This document shows, in pieces, positions 32,134 to 39,997 of a DNA stretch of 64,000 nt. The stretch lies in the NCBI GenBank assembly GCA_052144935.1, contig JBKQPR010000357.1, positions 1 through 64,000 on the forward strand. The letters are read 5' to 3'. Positions within the stretch are counted from its first letter, which is position 1. Every line of letters begins with the position of its first letter. This DNA comes from JOPF133 sp052144935 (GTDB lineage Bacteria > Acidobacteriota > Terriglobia > Bryobacterales > Bryobacteraceae). The notes below the pieces were generated by a model, which saw nothing but the letters and a program-made list of their open reading frames with translations, was not told the DNA's origin and did no database searches. The position numbers and the translations under genes were made by a program.

Positions 32134-33492
32134 ATGCGCACCCTCCCCTTCCACACCGCCCTCACCATCGCCATACTGGGATTGTTGCTGGCCGGGGCGC
32201 GTGCGGTGCGGCCCGAAGTGAAGGGACCTGAACTTTCCGCGGCCGCCGCCCTGGTGGATTTCGACCCCGGCAGCGTTCCCCTCAGCCCCATGGTCCGCCA
32301 CGCGGAGCCGGAGCCGCCCGCGCCCGTCCGCCCGGCCCTGGCGTCTCCGCTGCTCGAAGATTCGGGCGGTTCCCTCGACCGTTTCTACGCCTCCCTCTGG
32401 CGCACCGAAAAGGGCGGTGCGATCACCCGCGTGGTTCACTACGGCGATTCGCCCACCACCGCCGACCTGATCACCGGCGATGTCCGCGCCATCCTCCAGC
32501 AGCGTTACGGCGGCGCCGGCCACGGCTTCGTGTTGATCGCCAAACCGTGGGCCTGGTACCAGCACACCGGCGTCGATCTCTCGGCCGAAGGATGGGACAT
32601 CTCACCCGCCACCCAGTTCAAAGCCCACGACGGGATGTTCGGCTTGGGCGGGGTCAGCTTCACGGGCGCGGCCGGCGCCGAAAGCCACATTGTTTTCAAA
32701 GACCGGCGCCACACCAGCTTCGCCATCTGGTTTCTGATTCAGCCCGGCGGCGGGGTCTTCACCGCCACGGCCGATGGCGCGCTGCTGGGCCACGTGGAGA
32801 CTGCCGGCGCGTCCAAAATCGCCGCACACACTCGATTTGGCGTCCCCGGCGGCGCCTCCAAGCTCGATCTGCGAGTGGAACAGGGCCCCGTCCGCATCTT
32901 CGGCGTCTCGGTGGAAAAAGCCGGCCCGGGGGTGATCTACGACAGCCTGGGCCTGAACGGCGCTTCCATCACCGTCCTCTCCCGCATGTTCAACGCCGAT
33001 CACTGGGCCGCGGAGCTTCGCGAGCGCGATCCGCAACTGGTGGTGCTCAACTACGGCACCAACGAAGCCGATTTCACCGCCTTCATCGACAAGCAGTACG
33101 CGGGCGAGCTGCGCGAGACCATCCGCCGCGTCCGCGCCGCCCTGCCCAACGCTTCCATCCTGGTGATGAGCCCCATGGACCGCGGCTACCGTACCGGAGC
33201 CGACGAGATCCAAACCATGCCGAACATTCCGCGCCTGGTGGCCATCGAGCGGCGGATCGCCCTGGAGACCGGCTGCGGTTTCTTCAATACGTACGAGGCC
33301 ATGGGAGGCGAGGGAACCATGTCCCGCTGGTACAATGCCCAGCCGCGCCTGGTGTCGGGCGATTTCATCCATCCCACCCCTGGCGGCGGCAAACTGATCG
33401 CGGCCATTTTCGCGCGGGAGATCGGTTTTGGGCTAAATCGTTTCAAATTGCGGCAGGTGTTGCAAACTTCTGCCAAAGGCTTGGTACGCTAG
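32134..33492 (+). CDS. SGNH/GDSL hydrolase-like exported protein 1
   Basis: The 452-residue protein has an N-terminal hydrophobic anchor (MRTLPFHTALTIAILGLLLA) and an SGNH domain: block I RVVHYGDSPTTADLI with the Ser after GD, block III NYGTNEADF, block V GDFIHPTPGGG with Asp and His. SGNH partners of MBOAT proteins transfer the acyl group (AlgX/AlgJ-like). It follows the MBOAT gene by three bases. Between the blocks lies a beta-rich insert of about 150 residues (173-320) which is unusual for simple GDSL esterases and may be the glycan-binding module. Confidence 0.85.
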   Translation: MRTLPFHTALTIAILGLLLAGARAVRPEVKGPELSAAAALVDFDPGSVPLSPMVRHAEPEPPAPVRPALASPLLEDSGGSLDRFYASLWRTEKGGAITRVVHYGDSPTTADLITGDVRAILQQRYGGAGHGFVLIAKPWAWYQHTGVDLSAEGWDISPATQFKAHDGMFGLGGVSFTGAAGAESHIVFKDRRHTSFAIWFLIQPGGGVFTATADGALLGHVETAGASKIAAHTRFGVPGGASKLDLRVEQGPVRIFGVSVEKAGPGVIYDSLGLNGASITVLSRMFNADHWAAELRERDPQLVVLNYGTNEADFTAFIDKQYAGELRETIRRVRAALPNASILVMSPMDRGYRTGADEIQTMPNIPRLVAIERRIALETGCGFFNTYEAMGGEGTMSRWYNAQPRLVSGDFIHPTPGGGKLIAAIFAREIGFGLNRFKLRQVLQTSAKGLVR

Positions 33493-33496
33493 TAAG

Positions 33497-34813
33497 ATGC
33501 GAGCGCGCCACCGCCCGGTCACCGGTATATCCATAGCCTGTGGCCTGGTGTTGTCGGCCGCCCCGTTTCTCGCCGCTCCGGCCAAAAAGCCGCGCCCCCC
33601 AGCCGCGCCCCGCGTCACCGCTGCCATGCGCGCCGCCGCGCTGCGCAAAGTCAACGGCTATCTGGAAGACTCCGTTGGCGGAGCGCTGTACCAGCCGGGC
33701 GCCCTGGTGCCGGTCTTCGAACAGCTCTACCGCCTGGCCAGCGGCCTGAGCCGCGATCCGGTACACATCATCCATTACGGCGATTCGCATACCGCCGCCG
33801 ACGAATGGACCAACGACCTGCGCGACAGCTTCAAGGAAAAGTTCGGCGATGGCGGGTCGGGCTTCTCGCTGGCGGGCCGCCCCTTCCTGGGCTACCGCCG
33901 CTTCGACGCGCGCGGCGGCTCGACGGCGCTATGGCACTCCAACGGTTTCCGCTCGGCCGGCGGCGACGGGCTGCTGGGTCTGGGCGGCATGAGCATCACC
34001 GCCGATCGCCCCGGCCAATCCGTGTACCTCGACGCGGAATGCGATTTTCTGGAAGTCCATTATCTGCAGCAGCCGGGCGGCGGCACGCTGGCGCTCTACG
34101 ATTCCGATCAGTTCCTGGAGGAGATCCCCACCGCGGGCGAACTGGGCCCCGGCTTCGTCCGCTACCAGGTATCGCCCGGCCTGCACCGCTTCACGCTGAA
34201 GACCCTCGATTCCCACCCCGTGCGCCTGTTCGGATGGGTGGCCGACAAGCAAACCGGCGTCACCTACGAAGCCCTCGGCATCAACGGCGCGGAGGCCTCC
34301 GTGATCATGAAGTGGGACGAGAACCTGCTGGCGACCTACCTGCAGCGGAGGGACCCGGGCATGATCGTGCTGGCCTACGGCACCAACGAGGCCAGCGATC
34401 CGAACTGGGTCCACGAGGACTACGAGGCCCTGTTTTCGAGCCTGCTCCAGCGCTTGCGCCACGATGCCCCCGCCGCTTCCATCCTGGTGCTCGGCCCGGG
34501 CGACCGTTGGGCGCGCGTCAGGGGCGTGTGGCACGTGCTGGATGGCGTAGACCGCATCGTGGCCGCCGAACAGGCCGCCTGCCGCGAAAACGGCTGCACG
34601 TTCTGGGATGCCCGCCAGCGCATGGGCGGCAAAGGCTCCATGCGCGATTGGGTCTACGCGGGACTCGCCCAGGCCGACTACGTACACTTCACCGCCGTGG
34701 GCTATCATCGCCTGGCCGAAGCGCTCTACACCGACCTGATGCGCCAGTACGAAACCTACCGCAGGACCCGCCTGGAGATTACCGATCAGATTCCCTATGG
34801 ACCAGCGAAGTAA
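33497..34813 (+). CDS. SGNH/GDSL hydrolase-like exported protein 2
   Basis: The 438-residue protein is a paralogue of the preceding one: signal peptide, block I HIIHYGDSHTAADEW, the same beta-rich insert, AYGTNEASDPNW, and block V DYVHFTAVGYHRLAEAL with Asp and His. It overlaps the ACP gene by 17 bases. Two paralogues in a row suggest one transferase and one esterase, or two acceptors. Start at ATG 33497, four bases after the previous stop. Confidence 0.85.
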   Translation: MRARHRPVTGISIACGLVLSAAPFLAAPAKKPRPPAAPRVTAAMRAAALRKVNGYLEDSVGGALYQPGALVPVFEQLYRLASGLSRDPVHIIHYGDSHTAADEWTNDLRDSFKEKFGDGGSGFSLAGRPFLGYRRFDARGGSTALWHSNGFRSAGGDGLLGLGGMSITADRPGQSVYLDAECDFLEVHYLQQPGGGTLALYDSDQFLEEIPTAGELGPGFVRYQVSPGLHRFTLKTLDSHPVRLFGWVADKQTGVTYEALGINGAEASVIMKWDENLLATYLQRRDPGMIVLAYGTNEASDPNWVHEDYEALFSSLLQRLRHDAPAASILVLGPGDRWARVRGVWHVLDGVDRIVAAEQAACRENGCTFWDARQRMGGKGSMRDWVYAGLAQADYVHFTAVGYHRLAEALYTDLMRQYETYRRTRLEITDQIPYGPAK

Positions 34814-35030
34814 GATCGTCGCTATTATCCGGCAGGTGTCCGGACAGCCCGTCGACCCCTCGCCCGAGCAGTCGCTCTTCGAATCCGGCCTGCTGGATTC
34901 CTTCACCCTCACCGATCTGGTGGCCGAACTGGAAAAGCAGTTTTCGATCCGCGTTCCGGATTCCGACCTGACGCCGCGCCGCTTCGATTCGGTGGTGCGG
35001 ATCGAAACCTATTTGCAAGGGCGAGTGTGA
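34797..35030 (+). CDS. acyl carrier protein
   Basis: The 77-residue protein has the ACP helix bundle with the phosphopantetheine Ser in LFESGLLDSFTLTDLVAEL (DSF; residue about 36). It resembles dedicated, D-alanine- or acyl-carrier proteins in operons rather than the housekeeping ACP. Its stop TGA (35028-35030) overlaps the GTG start of the first repeat frame at 35027. It would carry the acyl chain made or loaded by the KAS III-like enzyme. Confidence 0.88.
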   Translation: MDQRSKIVAIIRQVSGQPVDPSPEQSLFESGLLDSFTLTDLVAELEKQFSIRVPDSDLTPRRFDSVVRIETYLQGRV

Positions 35031-35167
35031 CCGGGGCCCGGCGGGTGGAGCAGCGGTTGGCAGGCGAATCGCCTGCCCCACCAGACAAAGGAACACCTGC
35101 GCCACGCCGGCGCCGGCGGCAGCCCGGCTGCGCGGATTCGGCCGCTGTTTTGGATGGCCGCCTGTGA
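35027..35167 (+). repeat. tandem repeat unit 1, small open frame coupled to ACP
   Basis: From the GTG at 35027 an open frame of 46 codons (starts MTGARRVEQRLAGESPAPPD) ends at 35165-35167 in GTGA, which is also the start of unit 2. The unit carries a REP-type palindrome (ggttggcaggcgaatcgcc). Its first bases copy the first bases of the KAS III gene. The frame ends with TGA at its junction, so coupling by NTGA overlap is kept. Protein function is unknown; it is Arg/Pro/Gly-rich. Confidence 0.75.
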
Positions 35168-35307
35168 GCGGAGGCCGGCGGGTGGGGAAGCGGTTGGCAG
35201 GCGAATCGCCTGCCCCACTAGACAAAGGAACACCTGCGCCACGCCGGCGCCGGCGGCGGCAGCCCGGCTGCACGAATTCGGCCGCTATTTTGGATGGCCG
35301 CCTATGA
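35164..35307 (+). repeat. tandem repeat unit 2, small open frame
   Basis: The frame starts at GTG 35164 (MSGGRRVGKRLAGESPAPLD) and has 47 codons, one Arg codon (cgg) more than units 1 and 3, so the frame is preserved. It ends in ATGA at 35304-35307, the start of unit 3. The start spacing to unit 3 is 140 bases. Confidence 0.75.
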
Positions 35308-35444
35308 CTGGAGCACGGCGGGTGGGGAAGCGGTTGGCAGGCGAATCGCCTGCCCCACCAGACAAAGGAACACCTGCGCCACGCCGACGCCGGCGGCAGC
35401 CCGGCTGCGCGGATTCGGCCGCTGTTTTGGATGGCCGCCTGTGA
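35304..35444 (+). repeat. tandem repeat unit 3, small open frame coupled to KAS III
   Basis: The frame starts at ATG 35304 (MTGARRVGKRLAGESPAPPD), has 46 codons and ends in GTGA at 35441-35444, which is the start codon overlap of the KAS III gene. Unit length is 137 bases (3n+2), as required to move the frame by the overlap. A GGATGG sequence sits about eight bases upstream of every NTGA start and may be its Shine-Dalgarno. Confidence 0.75.
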
Positions 35445-36367
35445 CCGGAGCCTGGCTGCGCGGATTCGGCCGCCATCTGCCGGAAAGGGTGGTGATCAAC
35501 GAAGAGCTGGCGCCGCAACTCGGCTGCGATCCGGCCTGGATCGTGCAGATGTCCGGCATTGAGGAGCGACGCTGGGCCGCGCCCTCCGACACCGTGGCTG
35601 GCCTGGGCATCCGCGCCGCCCAGGACTGTCTGGCGCGTGCCGGCGTGGAGCCGCGCGAGGTGGACCTGATCCTGGTGGCCAGCGGATCGGCCGAGCGCCG
35701 CTTTCCCGGGCCCGCGGTGGCCGTCGGCGCCGGTCTGGAACTGCCCGGCGTGCCGGCCATCGACCTGCCGCTGGCCAGCGCCGGCTCGCTGTTCGGACTG
35801 GCCCTGGCCGCCGAACTCTGCGGCCGCTACCGCAACGTCCTGGTGGTCGGCGCCGAGATCATGTCGCGGGCGATCTGTTTGGAACCGGCCTGCCGCGATA
35901 CCGCGATCCTCTTCGGCGATGGGGCCGGCGCCTGCCTGGTGAGCGCCGAAACCGGATTCGCCCGCATCGCCGACACTCTGCTGGCCTCGGACGGCGCCTT
36001 TGCCGACGCGCTCCGCCTGGAACTGGCCGGGCCGATTCAGATGAGCGGCCCTAGCGTGATCATGCAGGCCACCCGCAAAGTGCCGCGCGCCATTTCCGAG
36101 CTGCTGGAGCGCAACCGCAAGCAGCCCGGCGAGATCGCCGTCTACCTGATGCACCAAGCCAACCGGAACCTGATCGTGCGCACGGCCAAGTCGCTGGGCG
36201 TGGCCGAAGAGAAGTTCTTCATCAATGTGGGCCGCTACGGCAACACCTCCTCGGCGTCGATGCCGATCGCCGCGGCCGAGTGGTGGCAAGGCGGTCCGCC
36301 GGCCGGCCCGATGGTTTTCGCGGCCTTTGGCGCAGGGCTGAACTGGGGCGCGGTGCTGGCGGAGTAA
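35441..36367 (+). CDS. KAS III-like 3-oxoacyl-ACP synthase family protein, Ser at the Cys position
   Basis: The 308-residue protein starts WLRGFGRHLPERVVINEELA, typical of FabH/KAS III. His238 in YLMHQANRN and Asn268 in GRYGNTSSASM are present. The nucleophile block reads AIDLPLASAGSLFGLAL, so the usual Cys is Ser113. Such a Ser is known in DpsC-type starter enzymes of polyketide pathways. The GTG start at 35441 is fixed by the N-terminus and by the GTGA overlap with repeat unit 3. It ends the MBOAT-SGNH-ACP cluster and may load or make the acyl group used there. Confidence 0.85.
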   Translation: MTGAWLRGFGRHLPERVVINEELAPQLGCDPAWIVQMSGIEERRWAAPSDTVAGLGIRAAQDCLARAGVEPREVDLILVASGSAERRFPGPAVAVGAGLELPGVPAIDLPLASAGSLFGLALAAELCGRYRNVLVVGAEIMSRAICLEPACRDTAILFGDGAGACLVSAETGFARIADTLLASDGAFADALRLELAGPIQMSGPSVIMQATRKVPRAISELLERNRKQPGEIAVYLMHQANRNLIVRTAKSLGVAEEKFFINVGRYGNTSSASMPIAAAEWWQGGPPAGPMVFAAFGAGLNWGAVLAE

Positions 36368-36417
36368 GAGCGCGACCGGAGTGCTGGCCCACGGGCGTTG
36401 GCATACACGCGACCGTG

Positions 36418-36746
36418 GCTGGTGGCTGGCGCGATTTCTTCCATAACGAACCCATTCAGGACATTAATGTCCCGATTTCTAGGGGCCTCTGTTGAAAACA
36501 GAAGAGTTAACCGAGGGCGCACAGGACATTATGTCCCGAGTGCGCTTTCCTCGGGGCAGATTCGCTCTCGCGAAGCCCTCCCGAAGCCACATTGTATCCG
36601 GCGGGGCGGCGGAGGGCGGCGGGGAAGAAAGCGGCGCAGGGTGGTAAGTGGTTGGAACGGCTGGAGTTGGAGTGGATAAGAATTGTTGGCGAACTTTGTG
36701 AACGTTTACCGGCCTTATGCCGAGTGCCGGATTATGCCGAGGAAAA
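36418..36746 (-). repeat. inverted repeat left arm, dispersed element copy B
   Basis: The arm is the reverse complement of 37008-37320 with scattered substitutions. It carries palindromes GGACAT-TA-ATGTCC (36459-36472) and GGACAT-T-ATGTCC (36524-36536) and ends with 'ccggccttatgccgagtgc'. It matches copy A at the left edge of the window. Confidence 0.88.
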
Positions 36747-37007
36747 CCAAAAACATCCGTTTTGGACCAACAATGACGGCCCTGCGAAGTTTGACCTTGT
36801 CCGCATAATAACGGTGCGACGCAGAGGCAAAGAGGCAGAGCAGCCGAGGTTTCACGGATTTCCGGAGGCCAGCCCGAAACTGGCGTGTGTTTGATGCGTT
36901 GTCGGTGGCGATCGGAACCAGGACCCATGGAATGCCCGTTCCAGGATTATGCCGAGTCTAACCGCTCCATGTGGCCGTTGGATCACGGGTTGGCCCGGAA
37001 CACTCGG

Positions 37008-37320
37008 CATAATCCGGCACTCGGCAGAAGGCCGGAAAACATTCACAAACTTCGAAAAAATCTTCATCTCTCCAACTCCCGCTGCTCCAACCACTTACCA
37101 TCCCGCCCCGTTTTCTCCCCGCCGCCCTCCGCCGGCCCGCCGGATACAATGTGGCTTCGGGAGGGCTTCGCGAGAGCGAATTTGCCCCGAGGAAAGCGCA
37201 CTCGGGACATGATGTCCAGTGCGCCCTTGGTTAACTCTCCTGTTTTCAACACAGCCTCCCCAAATTCCAGGACATTTATGTCCGGAATGGGTTCGTTACG
37301 GAAGAAATCGCGCCGGCGTC
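37008..37320 (+). repeat. inverted repeat right arm, dispersed element copy C
   Basis: The arm pairs with 36418-36746. Its palindromes are GGACAT-G-ATGTCC (37205-37217) and GGACAT-TT-ATGTCC (37269-37282). Order, spacing of roughly 50-65 bases and neighbouring blocks agree between all three copies. Confidence 0.88.
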
Positions 37321-37384
37321 TCCGATTTAGTTTTACCCGCTGCCGGCGCCCAACTGGGAGCACCCTAGCCGCCAGCCACCCCCG

Positions 37385-38287
37385 CTACTTCGGGAACAGC
37401 TTTTCCAGTTCCTCCAGGCTCGGCCGGCGACCGTACTCGCACAGCTCGAAAGCTTCCGCATGCCGGATCTGGCCGGCCTGCTCCGCACCGTAGCGTTTCT
37501 CCAGCGCGGCCCGCAACGCCGGACCGATGCGTCCCGCGCGCGCCCCTGTAAGCCATTGCTTACGCGCTACCGGATCCTTGGGCACCTGGTCCAGGCGGCC
37601 GTCCACCCAGGGCAGCCATTCGTAAACCTGCGAGACGTGCGCGTCCAGGCCGTTGATCTTGGTTTCCCAGACATCGTCGATCGAGACCGCCACGTCGGGG
37701 CGGAAAGGAGCCGGCTTCTGAAAGTTGTCCTCGAAGTAAAGGAAGACGGGGTTCCGGCGCAAGGCCGGGGTGTCCGCAACCACGTTCGGCACCACCACCA
37801 TATAGGCGGCGTCCTGCACCAGCACGCCCGTGTAGCGGTGATCGGGATGGTAGTCGTTGGGCCGCGGGGCCAGCACCAGGTCGGCGTTCCATTGGCGGAT
37901 GGCGCGGATGATCTGCCTGCGCACCTCCAGCGTGGGCATCAGCTCGCCATCGTGGTTGTCCAGCACCTGGTATTCGGCGATCCCCAGCCGGCGGGCCGAC
38001 TCCTGGGCCTCCGCATACCGGCGTTTGGCCAGCGCGCCGCCGCCCTCGGTCTGGTGGCCGGCGTCGCCGTTGGTCACCGAGACGAATTTGACGGCGTGCC
38101 CCGCCTTGGCGAACTTGGCTGCCGTGCCGCCGAATTTGCCATCGCAATCGTCCGGGTGCGCACCAAAGGCGATCACCCGGAGCTTAGTCTCTTGCGCCTG
38201 CCCCATCGCGAGCGTTGGAACCACGAAACCGCACAAAACCATCGCCGGCAAAAGAGCCGGAATCGACAGAAGCTTGCATTTTGTCAC
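37385..38287 (-). CDS. PIG-L (LmbE-like) family deacetylase, exported
   Basis: The 300-residue protein has a signal peptide (CKLLSIPALLPAMVLCGFVV) and the PIG-L blocks IAFGAHPDDCDGKFGG (zinc ligands His, Asp, Asp) and later RPNDYHPDHRYTGVLV with the third zinc His. Members remove acetyl groups from N-acetylglucosaminyl or mycothiol-like substrates. The start GTG at 38285-38287 is supported by the strong Shine-Dalgarno AAGGAGG at 38294-38300. The longer frame to 38347 lacks such support. Confidence 0.88.
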   Translation of the reverse strand: MTKCKLLSIPALLPAMVLCGFVVPTLAMGQAQETKLRVIAFGAHPDDCDGKFGGTAAKFAKAGHAVKFVSVTNGDAGHQTEGGGALAKRRYAEAQESARRLGIAEYQVLDNHDGELMPTLEVRRQIIRAIRQWNADLVLAPRPNDYHPDHRYTGVLVQDAAYMVVVPNVVADTPALRRNPVFLYFEDNFQKPAPFRPDVAVSIDDVWETKINGLDAHVSQVYEWLPWVDGRLDQVPKDPVARKQWLTGARAGRIGPALRAALEKRYGAEQAGQIRHAEAFELCEYGRRPSLEELEKLFPK

Positions 38288-38487
38288 GATACGCCTCCTT
38301 ATTGCACATCGGAATCGTCTGGCCGCCTGGCAGGTAATAATTAGCAACCCTCACCTCCAAGCGCAAGGGCCACGGCGTGCGTGCACGGGTTCGTGGCTTC
38401 TGAATCACAGCCGGGCCCAGACTCCGCGGCGGTCTCCCGGTGCTGCCTCCGATCCCGCAGTCGGGGAACTAGTGTATTCTCTCCAAG

Positions 38488-39135
38488 GTGAGGAGCATGG
38501 ATCGGCGGGTTCGCGCGGCGGCCGCGATTGGCGGGTTGCTGGTGTTTGGGGCGATGGCCTACCCGCTGGTGCGCGGCGAGGCGATTGGGTTCGACCTGCC
38601 GGTGCGGGCGGCCATCCACGGCTGGGCCTTTCCGGCACTGACGGTGGCCATGCGGATGATCACCATGCTGGGATCGCAAAACCTCCTGGCGGCGCTGGGT
38701 GCGATTCTGGTATGGCGCTTTGTGAAGCGCGGCGAACGCCAGTCGGCGTACCTGCTGGCGGCCGGGAGCCTGAGCGCGGAAGCCTTGTCGGAGCTGCTCA
38801 AGGTGTTGATTCACAGGCCGCGGCCGGAGGTTTTCTTTGGACTCGTGCCGGCGGAAACGTACAGCTTCCCCAGCGGGCACGCGTTTGTGCCGGCGGTATA
38901 TTTTGGGATCCTGGCCGGCATCCTGGCGGCGGGAGCGCGATGGCGCGCGGCGGTGGTAGTGCTGGCAGCGGTCCTCGGATTCTCGCGCGTGTATCTGGGC
39001 TACCACTATCCGAGCGACGTGGTGGGGGGCTGGGCGCTGGCGGTGGTTTGGCTGGTGCTGTGGGCTATGGCCGCGGACCGAGCCGGCCGCCGCCGGGACC
39101 GTCAACCGGAGCCGGGATCGCCTCCGGATCGATAG
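38488..39135 (+). CDS. PAP2-family membrane phosphatase
   Basis: The 215-residue protein has the three phosphatase motifs: KVLIHRPRP, YSFPSGHAF and SRVYLGYHYPSDVVGG, with about five hydrophobic helices. Family members dephosphorylate undecaprenyl or phosphatidyl substrates at the membrane. Start is GTG 38488 (MRSMDRRVR); an ATG at 38497 is the alternative. Its 3' end overlaps the convergent intradiol dioxygenase by 71 bases. Confidence 0.88.
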   Translation: MRSMDRRVRAAAAIGGLLVFGAMAYPLVRGEAIGFDLPVRAAIHGWAFPALTVAMRMITMLGSQNLLAALGAILVWRFVKRGERQSAYLLAAGSLSAEALSELLKVLIHRPRPEVFFGLVPAETYSFPSGHAFVPAVYFGILAGILAAGARWRAAVVVLAAVLGFSRVYLGYHYPSDVVGGWALAVVWLVLWAMAADRAGRRRDRQPEPGSPPDR

Positions 39136-39960
39136 CCAGAGTCACGGTGGCCACAAATCCATCGGTGCTGGCACGGCTGCTCAACCTGGCCAGGCTCGCC
39201 ATCGACGCGCCACCGTGCTGCCCGTTGAAGACGCCGTCCTCGCTCTGGAGCGTGCGGTGAACCGTCAGCCGCCTGGAATACGGCTCCAGCTTGGCAACCT
39301 CCTCCGTGACATCCTCGGGGAGGAAGAGTTGCCCCGTGTGGGAGACGTGGCCTCCCGCGTACTTTCCGTCCGCCGCACTGCCGCCTAAGTGAACCTTGAG
39401 ATGGATATGGATGGCGCGGCCCTCGTACCAGCCGGGGTACAGCGTGGTGAACTCCGCGATACCTTGTGGATCGGTCAACTGAACTCCGCGCAGGAAGAGG
39501 GCGCCATCGGTTGGCCGCGCCGCGGGAGGCATCCCGCCCCGGCCGTCCGGTCCGCCCGGGCCGCCTGGGCCAGGGGGCGGCGCCGTGCCTGGGCCGAACC
39601 CTTGCGGCCCCATCCCGCGGCGTCCGCGGCCACCCGCCCGTCGGGGCTGTTGGCAGTGAAGCCGGAGTACACCCCCAGAGCATCGCACTGCCAGATGTCC
39701 ACGGCCGCACTGGGAAGAGGGCTGCACCGCCTGGCATCAACCATGGCAATCCGCAGTTTGAGGGGCAGCCCGGGCTTACCCTCAGTGATGTTCTGCCGCA
39801 GGGTCTGGTCATCCAGATAGTAAGGGCCGGCCTCCTGCTCCGCCATCAGGGTGCAATCGGGCGTAGCGGGCATCGCCTTCAGACGCGAGAGCGCCGCCAC
39901 GCCAGTGATGAAAAAGGCCCGCCGGCTGGGATGCCACCGGATCGAATCGTCTGCTGCCAT
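39065..39960 (-). pseudogene. intradiol ring-cleavage dioxygenase-like gene, frameshifted
   Basis: The N-terminal part has a Tat-type signal (HPSRRAFFITGVAALSRL), the beta-strand LMAEQEAGPYYLDDQTLR with two Tyr ligands, and VDIWQCDALGVYSGFTA. Near 39625-39645 the frame shifts; in the second frame a Gly/Pro-rich loop (GPGTAPPPGPGGPGGPDG) is followed by the metal block RAIHIHLKVHLGG and the end AIDPEAIPAPVDGPG. Dioxygenases of this type open aromatic or related rings. The gene is broken by one base, or an error lies in that GC-rich stretch. The ATG at 39960 precedes a proper Tat signal. Confidence 0.75.
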
Positions 39961-39997
39961 ATCACCGATGATAAGCGGCGGCCGGGATGGGTGGCTG

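Larger units (their letters stand above)
36368..37384. other. non-coding region built of repeats
   Basis: No gene is supported. The space holds a large inverted repeat (see the two entries), a central spacer 36747-37007 with 'gacgcagaggcaaagagg' and further 'attatgccgag' palindromic pieces, and the end of the PIG-L gene. Confidence 0.7.

Noticed and set aside
30763..32565. 600-codon minus-strand open frame
   Set aside because: Antisense to the MBOAT and SGNH genes, without domain or codon pattern.
35027..35444. possible CRISPR or IS
   Set aside because: Three units without unique spacers, and there is no transposase or cas gene. They are tandem repeats.
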